Origin: Sulfurimonas sp.
Lineage (GTDB): Bacteria > Campylobacterota > Campylobacteria > Campylobacterales > Sulfurimonadaceae
Assembly: GCA_027063505.1 (NCBI GenBank)
Contig: JAMORO010000076.1
Coordinates: forward strand, 1 to 62,459
Reading direction: 5' to 3'
DNA length: 62,459 nucleotides
Position numbers and translations under genes: made by a program. Below the pieces are notes generated by a model. It was not told the origin of the DNA. It was given only the letters and a program-made list of their open reading frames with translations, and searched no databases. Shown one piece after another: positions 8,848 to 16,507 of this stretch. The first letter of the stretch is position 1; the number at the start of each line of letters is the position of its first letter.

Positions 8848-9598
8848 TTTAGTATCGATTATAACACCTTCATACAACTCAAAGCCGTTTATTAAAGAAA
8901 CGATTGATTCTGTTTTAGCTCAAACATATCAAAATTGGGAAATGATAATTGTTGATGATAAATCACAGGATGATAGTGTTGAATATATTAATACTCTTAT
9001 TAAAGATGAACAGAGAATAAGATTAATTACTTTAAATGAAAATATTGGTGCTGCAATGGCAAGAAATAGAGCACTTGAAGTAGCAAGAGGTAAATATATA
9101 GCATTCTTAGATAGTGATGATGTTTGGTTACCTAAAAAACTTGAAATTCAATTAGACTTTATGCAGAGAAACAATGTAGCAATATCATTTACATCGTATA
9201 ATACAATAGATGAGAATAGTAATGAAAATGATCATACAATTTATGCAGTTGAGAGCTTAACTTTAGTACAATATCTTAAAAATACTATTATTGGATTTTC
9301 TACATCTATCATAGATAAAGAATTAATTAAAGAAGAGATTAAATTTTTAGATATTAGAATTCGACAAGATACAAATTTATGGATTACATTATTAAAAAAT
9401 GGTTATAAAGCTTATGGCATAAATCAGGTACTTGTAAAGTATAGAATTCATTCAAATTCAATATCAGCAAATAAGCTAAAAGCGGCTAAAGGGGTATGGA
9501 ATTTGTATTTTCGTATTCATCACTTTGGACTTATAAAATCACTCTATTATTTCTCTTTTTATGCTTTTAATGCAATAAGAAAAAGGTTTAAAAGGTAG
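8840..9598 (+). CDS. Family 2 glycosyltransferase
   Basis: 252 residues, overlapping the previous gene by 8 bases. The GT-A fold is evident: VSIITPSYNSKPFIKETI at the N-terminus, LAQTYQNWEMIIVDDKSQD, and the metal-binding LDSDDVW (DxD-like) near residue 95. The C-terminal half has RQDTNLWITLL, the usual acceptor-side ED/QD helix. It should add one sugar to the undecaprenyl-linked repeat unit in the cytoplasm. Donor sugar is not predictable here. Confidence 0.88.
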   Translation: MNSLVSIITPSYNSKPFIKETIDSVLAQTYQNWEMIIVDDKSQDDSVEYINTLIKDEQRIRLITLNENIGAAMARNRALEVARGKYIAFLDSDDVWLPKKLEIQLDFMQRNNVAISFTSYNTIDENSNENDHTIYAVESLTLVQYLKNTIIGFSTSIIDKELIKEEIKFLDIRIRQDTNLWITLLKNGYKAYGINQVLVKYRIHSNSISANKLKAAKGVWNLYFRIHHFGLIKSLYYFSFYAFNAIRKRFKR

Positions 9599-9604
9599 TT
9601 AACT

Positions 9605-10732
9605 ATGAATATACCATTTCATAAAACACATACAAATCAAGAAGAGATAGATGCTGCAGTAAATGCTATAAAATCTGGATGGCTTACTATGGGACCAAAA
9701 ACTGTAGAGTTTGAAGAGAACTTTAAAAATTATATTGGTACAAGTAATGCGGTTAGTTTAAATAGTGCAACTGCTGCATTACACTTAGCACTCAAAGCAG
9801 TTGGAATAGAACGTGGAGACGAAGTTATTCTTCCTACAAATACTTTTGTTGCTACTGCAGAGGTTGTAACTTATTTTGATGCTATACCAGTGTTATGTGA
9901 TATAGAAGAAGATACATATAATATGGATATTTCAAAAATAGAAGCATTAATTACAAAAAAAACAAAAGCAGTTATTCCTGTTCATTTTGCTGGACAACCG
10001 TGTGATATGGATGAACTTTATATAATAGCAAAAGAGTATAATTTAAAAGTGATAGAAGATGCTGCACATGCTCTACCAAGTAAGTATAAAGGTGTGAAAA
10101 TAGGAAACCTCGCTAAAACAGATGTTACCTGTTTTAGTTTTTATGCTACTAAAACATTGAGTACCGGTGAGGGTGGCATGGCAACTACTAATAATAATGA
10201 TTATGCAAAAAGTATAAAGATTAACAGACTACATGGTATTAGTAAAGATGCATGGGATAGATATACTATAAAAGGTTCTTGGCACTATGATATAGTAGAT
10301 AATGGTGCAAAGTATAATACTACTGATATCAATGCTTCTATTGGAATTATACAGTTAAAAAAGCAAGAAATTTTAAGAGAAAAAAGAAGAAATATTGCAT
10401 CTAAATATAATGAGGCCTTTAAAAATCATCCGAAAATAAAGATTCCATTTGTAAAAGATGATAGAGAAACATCTTGGCATCTTTATGTGATTAAACTTGA
10501 AAAGAGAGATGAAGTCATTGAATTACTTAAAGAAAAAGGTGTTGGATGTAGTGTACATTTTATACCTGTTCATAAACATACATATTATAAAGATAAATAT
10601 GGATACCAGGAACGGGATTACCCAATAGCAAATAGTGTTTTTGAACGCTCTTTATCTTTACCTATATATCCAGATATGAGTGATATAGAGATTGAGTATG
10701 TTATAGAAAAGTTAAAAGAGGTTATCTCCTAA
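9605..10732 (+). CDS. DegT/DnrJ/EryC1 aminotransferase, PglE-like (UDP-4-amino-sugar synthesis)
   Basis: 375 residues, full length for sugar aminotransferases. PLP lysine is K183 in FSFYATKTLSTGEGG; IEDAAHAL supplies the aspartate that contacts PLP nitrogen. The family converts a UDP-4-keto-6-deoxy sugar to the 4-amino sugar. Its neighbours, a PglC-like phosphosugar transferase and a PglF-like 4,6-dehydratase, point to a PglE role in making UDP-bacillosamine-type sugar; a LegC role for the legionaminate branch is also possible because no other aminotransferase is in the window. It abuts the next gene (TAATG overlap). Confidence 0.82.
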   Translation: MNIPFHKTHTNQEEIDAAVNAIKSGWLTMGPKTVEFEENFKNYIGTSNAVSLNSATAALHLALKAVGIERGDEVILPTNTFVATAEVVTYFDAIPVLCDIEEDTYNMDISKIEALITKKTKAVIPVHFAGQPCDMDELYIIAKEYNLKVIEDAAHALPSKYKGVKIGNLAKTDVTCFSFYATKTLSTGEGGMATTNNNDYAKSIKINRLHGISKDAWDRYTIKGSWHYDIVDNGAKYNTTDINASIGIIQLKKQEILREKRRNIASKYNEAFKNHPKIKIPFVKDDRETSWHLYVIKLEKRDEVIELLKEKGVGCSVHFIPVHKHTYYKDKYGYQERDYPIANSVFERSLSLPIYPDMSDIEIEYVIEKLKEVIS

Positions 10733-11328
10733 TGTATAAACATTTTGGAAAAAGAATTTTTGATGTAGTTGCTGTTTTATTAGGAGGTGTATTTTTACTT
10801 CCTTTTATTATTCCTATTGCAATATGGATTAAGTTAAGTTCAAAGGGTCCGTTGTTTTATGTACAAGAGAGAGTTGGACAGGATTTTAAACTTTTTAAAC
10901 TTTTTAAATTTCGTTCTATGGTAATTGATGCTGATAAAAATGGTCCCAGTGTAACGAGTGGTGATGATCCAAGGATTACTAAGGTAGGCCATTTCATAAG
11001 AAAAACAAAAATAGATGAATTACCGCAACTTTTAAATGTTTTATTAGGAGATATGAGTTTGGTAGGTCCAAGACCAGAAGTGATGAAATTTGTTGAAAAG
11101 AAAAAAGAAGAATATAAAAAAGTTTTAAGTATAAAGCCAGGTATTACAGATAATGCTGCCATTGAGTTTCGTGATGAAGAAACGATGATGGAAGCTTTTA
11201 AAGACAAAGAAAAAGGTTATATAGAAACAATTTTGCCAGAAAAAATAAAATTATATTATGTATATATTGAGCAAATTTCATTTGCAAATGATATAAAGTT
11301 AATTTTAAAAACATTAAAAGTTATATAG
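10732..11328 (+). CDS. Initiating phosphoglycosyl transferase, PglC-like
   Basis: 198 residues, the minimal monotopic size of PglC rather than the long WcaJ form. One N-terminal re-entrant hydrophobic helix, then LFYVQERVGQDFK, FKFRSMV and the catalytic Asp-Glu dyad (D95, E96) in KIDELPQLLNVL, followed by MSLVGPRPE. The family transfers a sugar-1-phosphate from a UDP-sugar to undecaprenyl phosphate, starting glycan assembly at the membrane. Linked genes suggest a diNAc-bacillosamine-like or 4-amino-sugar phosphate as donor; the exact sugar is an inference. Confidence 0.88.
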   Translation: MYKHFGKRIFDVVAVLLGGVFLLPFIIPIAIWIKLSSKGPLFYVQERVGQDFKLFKLFKFRSMVIDADKNGPSVTSGDDPRITKVGHFIRKTKIDELPQLLNVLLGDMSLVGPRPEVMKFVEKKKEEYKKVLSIKPGITDNAAIEFRDEETMMEAFKDKEKGYIETILPEKIKLYYVYIEQISFANDIKLILKTLKVI

Positions 11329-11333
11329 TCCTG

Positions 11334-13085
11334 ATGTTTGAAGTAACAAATTTAAAACGAACAATTTTCTTTTTGGTTGCAGATGCAATATCTACATATA
11401 TTGCAGTTATTATCGCATTTTTATTTCGGTTTGATTTTTCTATACCTGAACAATATTTGGATGATATGCATAAGATGGTAGTTATTCTGATTCTTTTGAA
11501 AGTAGTACTCTTTTGTATTGGATCTGTTTATAAAATTTCATGGAGACATTTTAGTTTTAGAGATAGTGTTGTTGTTTTGTACCTTTCTATTGCAGTTACA
11601 ATGATTTTCACATTAATTGTATATGTTTTACGAGAAAACTTTATGAATGGGTTCCCTCGTTCAGTAATCCCTATTGAGTTTTTTATTTCACTTTTCATTA
11701 TTTTAAGTTCAAGAATGGTAAAAAGATTTTTTTTAGAATTATTCAATAAAAATGCTCTGGGAGTTCCAACTTTAGTAGTAGCGAAATCTCTTAAAGCAAA
11801 TGAAATAACTAGAAAAATGCTCTCCAATGATAAGTATTGGCCAGTGGCGATATTTGATAATCAATCAAGTTCAACAAAGATTAATGGAGTTTCAATTAAG
11901 ACAGTTGCTCAGCTTGAAAAATATCATCTTGGGTTACAGCAAGCTATAATTTCAGATGAGTTTGAATTAGAAGAGATCTATGAAGTTTTAAAAAATATTG
12001 GTGTACAAGAGTTTAAAAAGTATAACTCTCAAGGTGGGATAGAAGAGAGTTTTAAAGATATTACAGTTGAAGATTTACTTGCTCGCCACCCAAAAGACTT
12101 GGATAAAGAGAAAATAAAAACTTTTATCAAAAATAGAACTATCTTAGTTACAGGTGCAGGAGGTAGTATTGGAAGTGAAATCTGTAGGCAGTGTGAATTG
12201 TTTGAGGCTAAAAAACTGATACTACTTGATAATAGTGAGTATAATCTTTATACTATTACAGAAGAGATTAAAAGTATAGAGACTATTCCTGTGATGCAGA
12301 GTGTGGTTAATAGAGAATTATTAGATAAAACATTTGCACTTCATAAACCAGATATCGTTATACATGCAGCTGCTTATAAACATGTACCTTTAGTAGAGTC
12401 AAATATTTATGAGGGCATTATTAATAATATTATAGGTACAAAAAATGTTATAGATATATCTATACAACACAATGTAGAAAAGTTTGTAATGATTTCAACA
12501 GATAAAGCTGTTCGTCCCACAAATGTTATGGGTACCACAAAACGTATCTGTGAACTCTATGCACAAAATTCTAATGGCAAAGGAACAGATATTGTAGCTG
12601 TACGTTTTGGAAATGTACTTGGAAGTAGTGGAAGTGTGATACCTAAATTTAAAGCACAAATTCAAGCTGGAAAAAATATAACAGTTACTCATCCTGATAT
12701 AACGAGATATTTTATGCTAATACCTGAAGCATGTGAATTAGTACTTCAGGCAGGTGCTATTGGAACAGGTGGAGAGATATTTATACTTGATATGGGTGAA
12801 CCAATAAAGATAGTTGACTTAGCACAGAAAATGATAGATTTACATGGTAAAGAAAATATTCAAATAGAATTTACTGGACTTCGTCCCGGTGAAAAACTTT
12901 ATGAAGAGTTACTCATTGATGATACCGATAGTACTACTGATTATGAGTCAATAACAGTAGCAAGACCAACAGTATATAAAATAGAAAAGCTATCACAAGA
13001 TATCGAAGAGTTACTAATATGTGAAGATAAGCTTACAAAATTAAAAGAGATAGTTCCAGAATTTAACCATCAATTAAATAATTAA
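11334..13085 (+). CDS. Membrane nucleoside-diphosphate-sugar 4,6-dehydratase, PglF/WbpM/CapD type
   Basis: 583 residues, normal for PglF/WbpM. About four membrane segments (residues ~10-130) precede a CoA-binding-like domain and an extended SDR domain. The NAD(P) motif GAGGSIGSEI lies near residues 273-282; TDKAVRPTNVMGTTKR near 388-404 shows the family's replacement of the SDR catalytic Tyr by Met/Thr while keeping the Lys. Converts UDP-GlcNAc to UDP-4-keto-6-deoxy sugar, the substrate of the PglE-like aminotransferase. Last gene of the glycan cluster. A short all-AT inverted repeat at 13076-13093 overlaps its stop; it is a weak terminator at best. Confidence 0.88.
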   Translation: MFEVTNLKRTIFFLVADAISTYIAVIIAFLFRFDFSIPEQYLDDMHKMVVILILLKVVLFCIGSVYKISWRHFSFRDSVVVLYLSIAVTMIFTLIVYVLRENFMNGFPRSVIPIEFFISLFIILSSRMVKRFFLELFNKNALGVPTLVVAKSLKANEITRKMLSNDKYWPVAIFDNQSSSTKINGVSIKTVAQLEKYHLGLQQAIISDEFELEEIYEVLKNIGVQEFKKYNSQGGIEESFKDITVEDLLARHPKDLDKEKIKTFIKNRTILVTGAGGSIGSEICRQCELFEAKKLILLDNSEYNLYTITEEIKSIETIPVMQSVVNRELLDKTFALHKPDIVIHAAAYKHVPLVESNIYEGIINNIIGTKNVIDISIQHNVEKFVMISTDKAVRPTNVMGTTKRICELYAQNSNGKGTDIVAVRFGNVLGSSGSVIPKFKAQIQAGKNITVTHPDITRYFMLIPEACELVLQAGAIGTGGEIFILDMGEPIKIVDLAQKMIDLHGKENIQIEFTGLRPGEKLYEELLIDDTDSTTDYESITVARPTVYKIEKLSQDIEELLICEDKLTKLKEIVPEFNHQLNN

Positions 13086-13208
13086 AATTATTTAACGAGA
13101 AACTATTACTATTCTATACCCGTAAAATTACTATGATTTTTTAGATGTTGCATTTAGTGACATCTTTTCTCACTTATTTTAGATAAAACTTCTATTTAAT
13201 ACACTTTT

Positions 13209-13217
13209 TGATATAGT
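13209..13217 (+). promoter_or_regulatory. Extended -10 promoter element for the nuo operon
   Basis: TG-A-TATAGT preceded by a T-run (TTTTTG), the T-rich upstream pattern common in Campylobacterota sigma70 promoters. A start near 13224 would leave a leader of about 105 bases before nuoA. The distance and absence of any other good candidate nearby support it; no -35 box is obvious, as usual in this group. Confidence 0.5.
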
Positions 13218-13235
13218 GCAGTAACTGTTTTTTCC

Positions 13236-13269
13236 TAATCACTACAGGGATAGTAATGTCTAGTGATTA
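13236..13269. promoter_or_regulatory. Perfect 9-bp inverted repeat in the nuo leader
   Basis: TAATCACTA (13236-13244) and TAGTGATTA (13261-13269) are exact reverse complements separated by 16 bases. It lies just after the predicted start of transcription of nuo and about 60 bases before nuoA. There is no following U-tract, so a terminator is unlikely; a dimeric repressor site or an mRNA stem-loop is more plausible. Confidence 0.45.
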
Positions 13270-13328
13270 CTGTTGTTAAGTGTGGAAAACAAATATTTTC
13301 TTAAAGAAGAAATTTAAAGGTAGGTTAT

Positions 13329-13718
13329 ATGGAGCATATTAGTACTGCAAACCCGTACTTTGGTGTATTCGTTCTATTCGTAGTGACTTTTGGCGCGTTT
13401 ATCGCAACAACTGTAATTGCTCGTTTAGCGAGTCGTGCATTAGCACGTAAAGATAGTGAGAAGATTAAGCTCTCAGTTTATGAGTGTGGACCTGAAATCA
13501 CAAAACAACCAAATAGAGTTTCGCCTCAGTTTTATCTGTTCGCGTTACTTTTTTTACTGTTTGATGTAGAGATAGTGTTTATGTTCCCATGGGCAGTTGA
13601 TTTTAAGCTACTTGGTTGGTTTGGATTCGCTGAGATGTTAATGTTTATACTACTTCTTGCTATCGGTTTTGTATATGCATGGAAAAAAGGAGCGCTAGAA
13701 TGGCACAACATAAAGTAA
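13329..13718 (+). CDS. nuoA: NADH-quinone oxidoreductase subunit A
   Basis: 129 residues with three membrane segments. Family landmarks are visible: [12 protein letters not shown] (the conserved cysteine loop between TM1 and TM2), [27 protein letters not shown] with the buried acidic residues of TM2, and a third helix. It is part of the membrane arm near the quinone chamber. First gene of a 14-gene operon; the ribosome site AAAGGTAGGTT lies just upstream of ATG 13329. NuoB's start lies inside its last codons. Confidence 0.95.
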   Translation: MEHISTANPYFGVFVLFVVTFGAFIATTVIARLASRALARKDSEKIKLSVYECGPEITKQPNRVSPQFYLFALLFLLFDVEIVFMFPWAVDFKLLGWFGFAEMLMFILLLAIGFVYAWKKGALEWHNIK

Positions 13719-14209
13719 ATTATACACAAGATGGTGGACTTCCAGTTGCACTAACTTCTATCGACAAGATAGTAAACTGGGGACGTTCAAACTCACTTTG
13801 GGCATTGACTTATGGTCTTGCTTGTTGTGGTATTGAGATGATGGCATCTGGTGCTTCTCGTTATGACTTTGACCGTTATGGAACGATTTTTCGTGGTTCT
13901 CCACGTCAATCAGACTTGATGATAGTTGCAGGAACACTGACAAAGAAACATGCAGAGTTTATTAAACGTTTATATGATCAAATGACTGAGCCTCGATGGG
14001 TTATTTCTATGGGTTCATGTGCGAACACTGGTGGTATGTTTAACACATACGCTACTGTTCAAGGTGTTGATAGAATTATTCCTGTTGATCTGTATCTTCC
14101 TGGTTGTGCACCTCGCCCTGAAACACTTCAGTATGGTGTAATGTTGCTACAGAAAAAAATCCGTGCTAACAAAGCTGGAAATGCTCAAAAGCCAAAGAGG
14201 TTAATGTAA
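13700..14209 (+). CDS. nuoB: NADH-quinone oxidoreductase subunit B
   Basis: 169 residues from ATG 13700 (a GGAG site lies 9 bases upstream); an earlier in-frame ATG at 13679 lacks one and is rejected. Cysteine ligands of terminal cluster N2 are present: the CC pair in ACCGIEMM, the cysteine in GSCANTGG and that in PGCAPRPE. The protein passes electrons to quinone at the junction of the peripheral and membrane arms. The gene overlaps the nuoA end by 19 bases, implying coupled translation. Confidence 0.95.
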   Translation: MAQHKVNYTQDGGLPVALTSIDKIVNWGRSNSLWALTYGLACCGIEMMASGASRYDFDRYGTIFRGSPRQSDLMIVAGTLTKKHAEFIKRLYDQMTEPRWVISMGSCANTGGMFNTYATVQGVDRIIPVDLYLPGCAPRPETLQYGVMLLQKKIRANKAGNAQKPKRLM

Positions 14210-14210
14210 T

Positions 14211-15017
14211 ATGAGAAAGTATACTCCTAAAGATGATGTACAAGCAAAAGCTTACTATACTGATAGATACTATGTAGCACCTCAAGTTCCTAAACAAGAA
14301 GTAGAGAGTGATGAAGTATTTGCTGCAGATTTAGCTGCTATAAAAGCGAAGTTTGATGTAAAAGAAGCATTTATTCAAGTTGAACAGATGATAGTTTATA
14401 TCAATGCTTCAGATATCTATGGTGTTTTAGAGTTGATGAAAGATAAACTTACATATACACAACTTTCAGAACTTTCTGCAATTGATTGGCTTGCAAAAGA
14501 TAACACTTTTGAAATCTTTTACCAAATGCTTTCAATGACGAAACGTAAACGTATTCGTATCAAATTTTTCATTAATAATGGTGAAGCTGTTGATTCTGTT
14601 GAGAAGCTTTTTCGTTCCGCTGATTGGTCTGAGCGTGAGATGTTTGATATGTTTGGAATTGAGGCAAATGCTCATCCATTTATGAAACGTATTCTTATGC
14701 CTTATGATTGGCAAGGATATCCACTTCTTAAAACTTATCCATTAGAGGGTGATGAGTTTGCTGCATGGTATGAAGTAGATAAGATTTACGGAAAAGAAGC
14801 TCGTGAGGCAATTGGACCAGAAATTCGTGATACTGCACGTGTTGATCGTTATGACTCTGAGCGTTTTGCTCGTCTTGGATTTGAAGTACCTAAGGGGACT
14901 GAGATTACAGGTAATGAAGAGAGAAATGTAGAAGATTATCAAGAAGATGGTGGCGTTTTCCTCATCAAAAAATATAGTAAAAAAACATCAACAATCGTTG
15001 ATGATCCTCAAAGATAG
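14211..15017 (+). CDS. nuoC: NADH-quinone oxidoreductase subunit C
   Basis: 268 residues, separate from nuoD as in other Campylobacterota (fused NuoCD occurs in Enterobacteria). The conserved 30-kDa subunit segment SADWSEREMFDMFGI and MKRILMPYDWQGYPLLKTYPL are clear. There is an N-terminal extension of about 80 residues and a C-terminal tail relative to the core family domain. Structural role in the peripheral arm, beside NuoD and NuoB. Confidence 0.93.
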   Translation: MRKYTPKDDVQAKAYYTDRYYVAPQVPKQEVESDEVFAADLAAIKAKFDVKEAFIQVEQMIVYINASDIYGVLELMKDKLTYTQLSELSAIDWLAKDNTFEIFYQMLSMTKRKRIRIKFFINNGEAVDSVEKLFRSADWSEREMFDMFGIEANAHPFMKRILMPYDWQGYPLLKTYPLEGDEFAAWYEVDKIYGKEAREAIGPEIRDTARVDRYDSERFARLGFEVPKGTEITGNEERNVEDYQEDGGVFLIKKYSKKTSTIVDDPQR

Positions 15018-15029
15018 GGTGGTAAAAAT

Positions 15030-16271
15030 ATGGCACAGATAAAAAATAGATTAACACCGTTTTTTGAAAACATTACTTTTGATCGTGAAGATAACGAACT
15101 TATCCTGAACTTTGGTCCTCAACACCCATCAGCTCACGGACAGTTACGTTTAATGCTTCACCTACAACAAGAGCAGATAGTGAAATCACATCCAGATATT
15201 GGATATCTTCACCGTGGTATGGAGAAGATGGCTGAAAATATGATTTATAACGAGTTCATGCCTACTACTGATCGTATGGATTATATCGCTTCATCTTCAA
15301 ACAACTATGGTTTTGCTCTTGCAGTTGAAAAGCTTATAGATGTTGAAGTTCCTCGTCGTGCGAAAGTTATTCGTATGATGCTTTTAGAAATTAACCGTTT
15401 AATGTCTCACCTTTTCTGGCTTGCAACTACTGCACTAGATATTGGGGCTATGACAGTTTTCCTTTTTGCTTTCCGTGAGAGAGAGTACTTAATGGATATT
15501 ATAGAAGGTTATTGTGGTGCACGTTTAACACATGCAGCTATTCGTATTGGTGGTGTTCCTCTCGATATTCAAGATGACTTTTTACATCAATTAAGAGTTT
15601 TCTTAAATAAATTACCTCAAAATATTAAAGATTATGAGGATCTTTTAGATGCTAACCGTATCTGGCTTATGAGAATGGAAGAGGTTGGAGTAATTCCAAC
15701 TGAAATGGCACTCTCTTGGGGTTGTACAGGACCAATGCTTCGTGCATCTGGAGTAGCTTGGGATATTCGTAAAGAAGAGCCATATGAGTTATATGATGAA
15801 GTAGAGTTTAATGTTCCTTTCTCTGATAAGGGTGATAACTTTGCACGTTATAGAATCTATATGGAAGAGATGAGAGAGTCTGCTAAGATTCTTTATCAAA
15901 CAATAGATATGTATGAGAAGTGTGTAAAAAATGGTGAGACAGAATTAATGGCACATGCACCAAAATATATCTCTGCACCAAAGCTTGATTTAATGACACA
16001 AAACTACTCATTAATGCAACACTTTGTTCTTGTGACTCAAGGTATGAGACCACCAGTTGGTGAAGTATATGTAGCAACAGAATCACCAAAAGGTGAGCTT
16101 GGTTTCTTTATAAACTCTCAAGGTGGACCATATCCATATAGACTAAAACTGCGTGCTCCATCTTTCTGGCATACGGGTATTTTAACTGACCTTTTACCAG
16201 GTCACTACATTCCGGATGTTGTTTCTATTATTGGGACAACAAACATAGTATTTGGTGAGGTTGATAGATAA
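15030..16271 (+). CDS. nuoD: NADH-quinone oxidoreductase subunit D
   Basis: 413 residues. Opens into the quinone-site motif [14 protein letters not shown]; other family segments are [28 protein letters not shown] and [10 protein letters not shown], with the C-terminal [14 protein letters not shown]. Builds the quinone-binding cavity with NuoB. A good AGGGTGGT ribosome site precedes ATG 15030, and its stop overlaps the ATG of the following small gene (TAATG). Confidence 0.95.
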   Translation: MAQIKNRLTPFFENITFDREDNELILNFGPQHPSAHGQLRLMLHLQQEQIVKSHPDIGYLHRGMEKMAENMIYNEFMPTTDRMDYIASSSNNYGFALAVEKLIDVEVPRRAKVIRMMLLEINRLMSHLFWLATTALDIGAMTVFLFAFREREYLMDIIEGYCGARLTHAAIRIGGVPLDIQDDFLHQLRVFLNKLPQNIKDYEDLLDANRIWLMRMEEVGVIPTEMALSWGCTGPMLRASGVAWDIRKEEPYELYDEVEFNVPFSDKGDNFARYRIYMEEMRESAKILYQTIDMYEKCVKNGETELMAHAPKYISAPKLDLMTQNYSLMQHFVLVTQGMRPPVGEVYVATESPKGELGFFINSQGGPYPYRLKLRAPSFWHTGILTDLLPGHYIPDVVSIIGTTNIVFGEVDR

Positions 16272-16498
16272 TGAAAAGATATGATTTACGTAAACTAAAA
16301 AATGAGTTTGAACCTCGTATGAAAGAGATTCTCAGCGAGTCCCACAAAGCGAACGAAACACTTATATTTCTTTTTGAAATAGGAGATTTTACTCCTATTC
16401 AAAGATCTGCTGACTTAGTAAAAGAGTCTGGTTATGAGTTATACAACTCATTAAAATTCAACGAAGTCGACTGGACTATCGTCGTTAAAAAAGATTAG
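16271..16498 (+). CDS. Small NuoE-like subunit of Campylobacterota complex I
   Basis: 75 residues, position-equivalent to the small protein found between nuoD and nuoG in Helicobacter (HP1264) and Campylobacter (Cj1575). It has no cysteines, so it cannot carry the [2Fe-2S] cluster N1a of true NuoE (about 165 residues). Sequence reads as a compact alpha/beta domain (helix at 8-30, ETLIFLFEIGDF, VDWTIVVKKD). Likely a structural adaptor for the substitute electron-input protein encoded next, 9 bases downstream. Function in detail unknown. Confidence 0.72.
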   Translation: MKRYDLRKLKNEFEPRMKEILSESHKANETLIFLFEIGDFTPIQRSADLVKESGYELYNSLKFNEVDWTIVVKKD

Positions 16499-16507
16499 GA
16501 TTTTATT

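Noticed and set aside
13076-13093. AAATAATT/AATTATTT inverted repeat as terminator of the glycan cluster
   Set aside because: All A/T pairs, so the stem would be unstable; kept only as a weak possibility.
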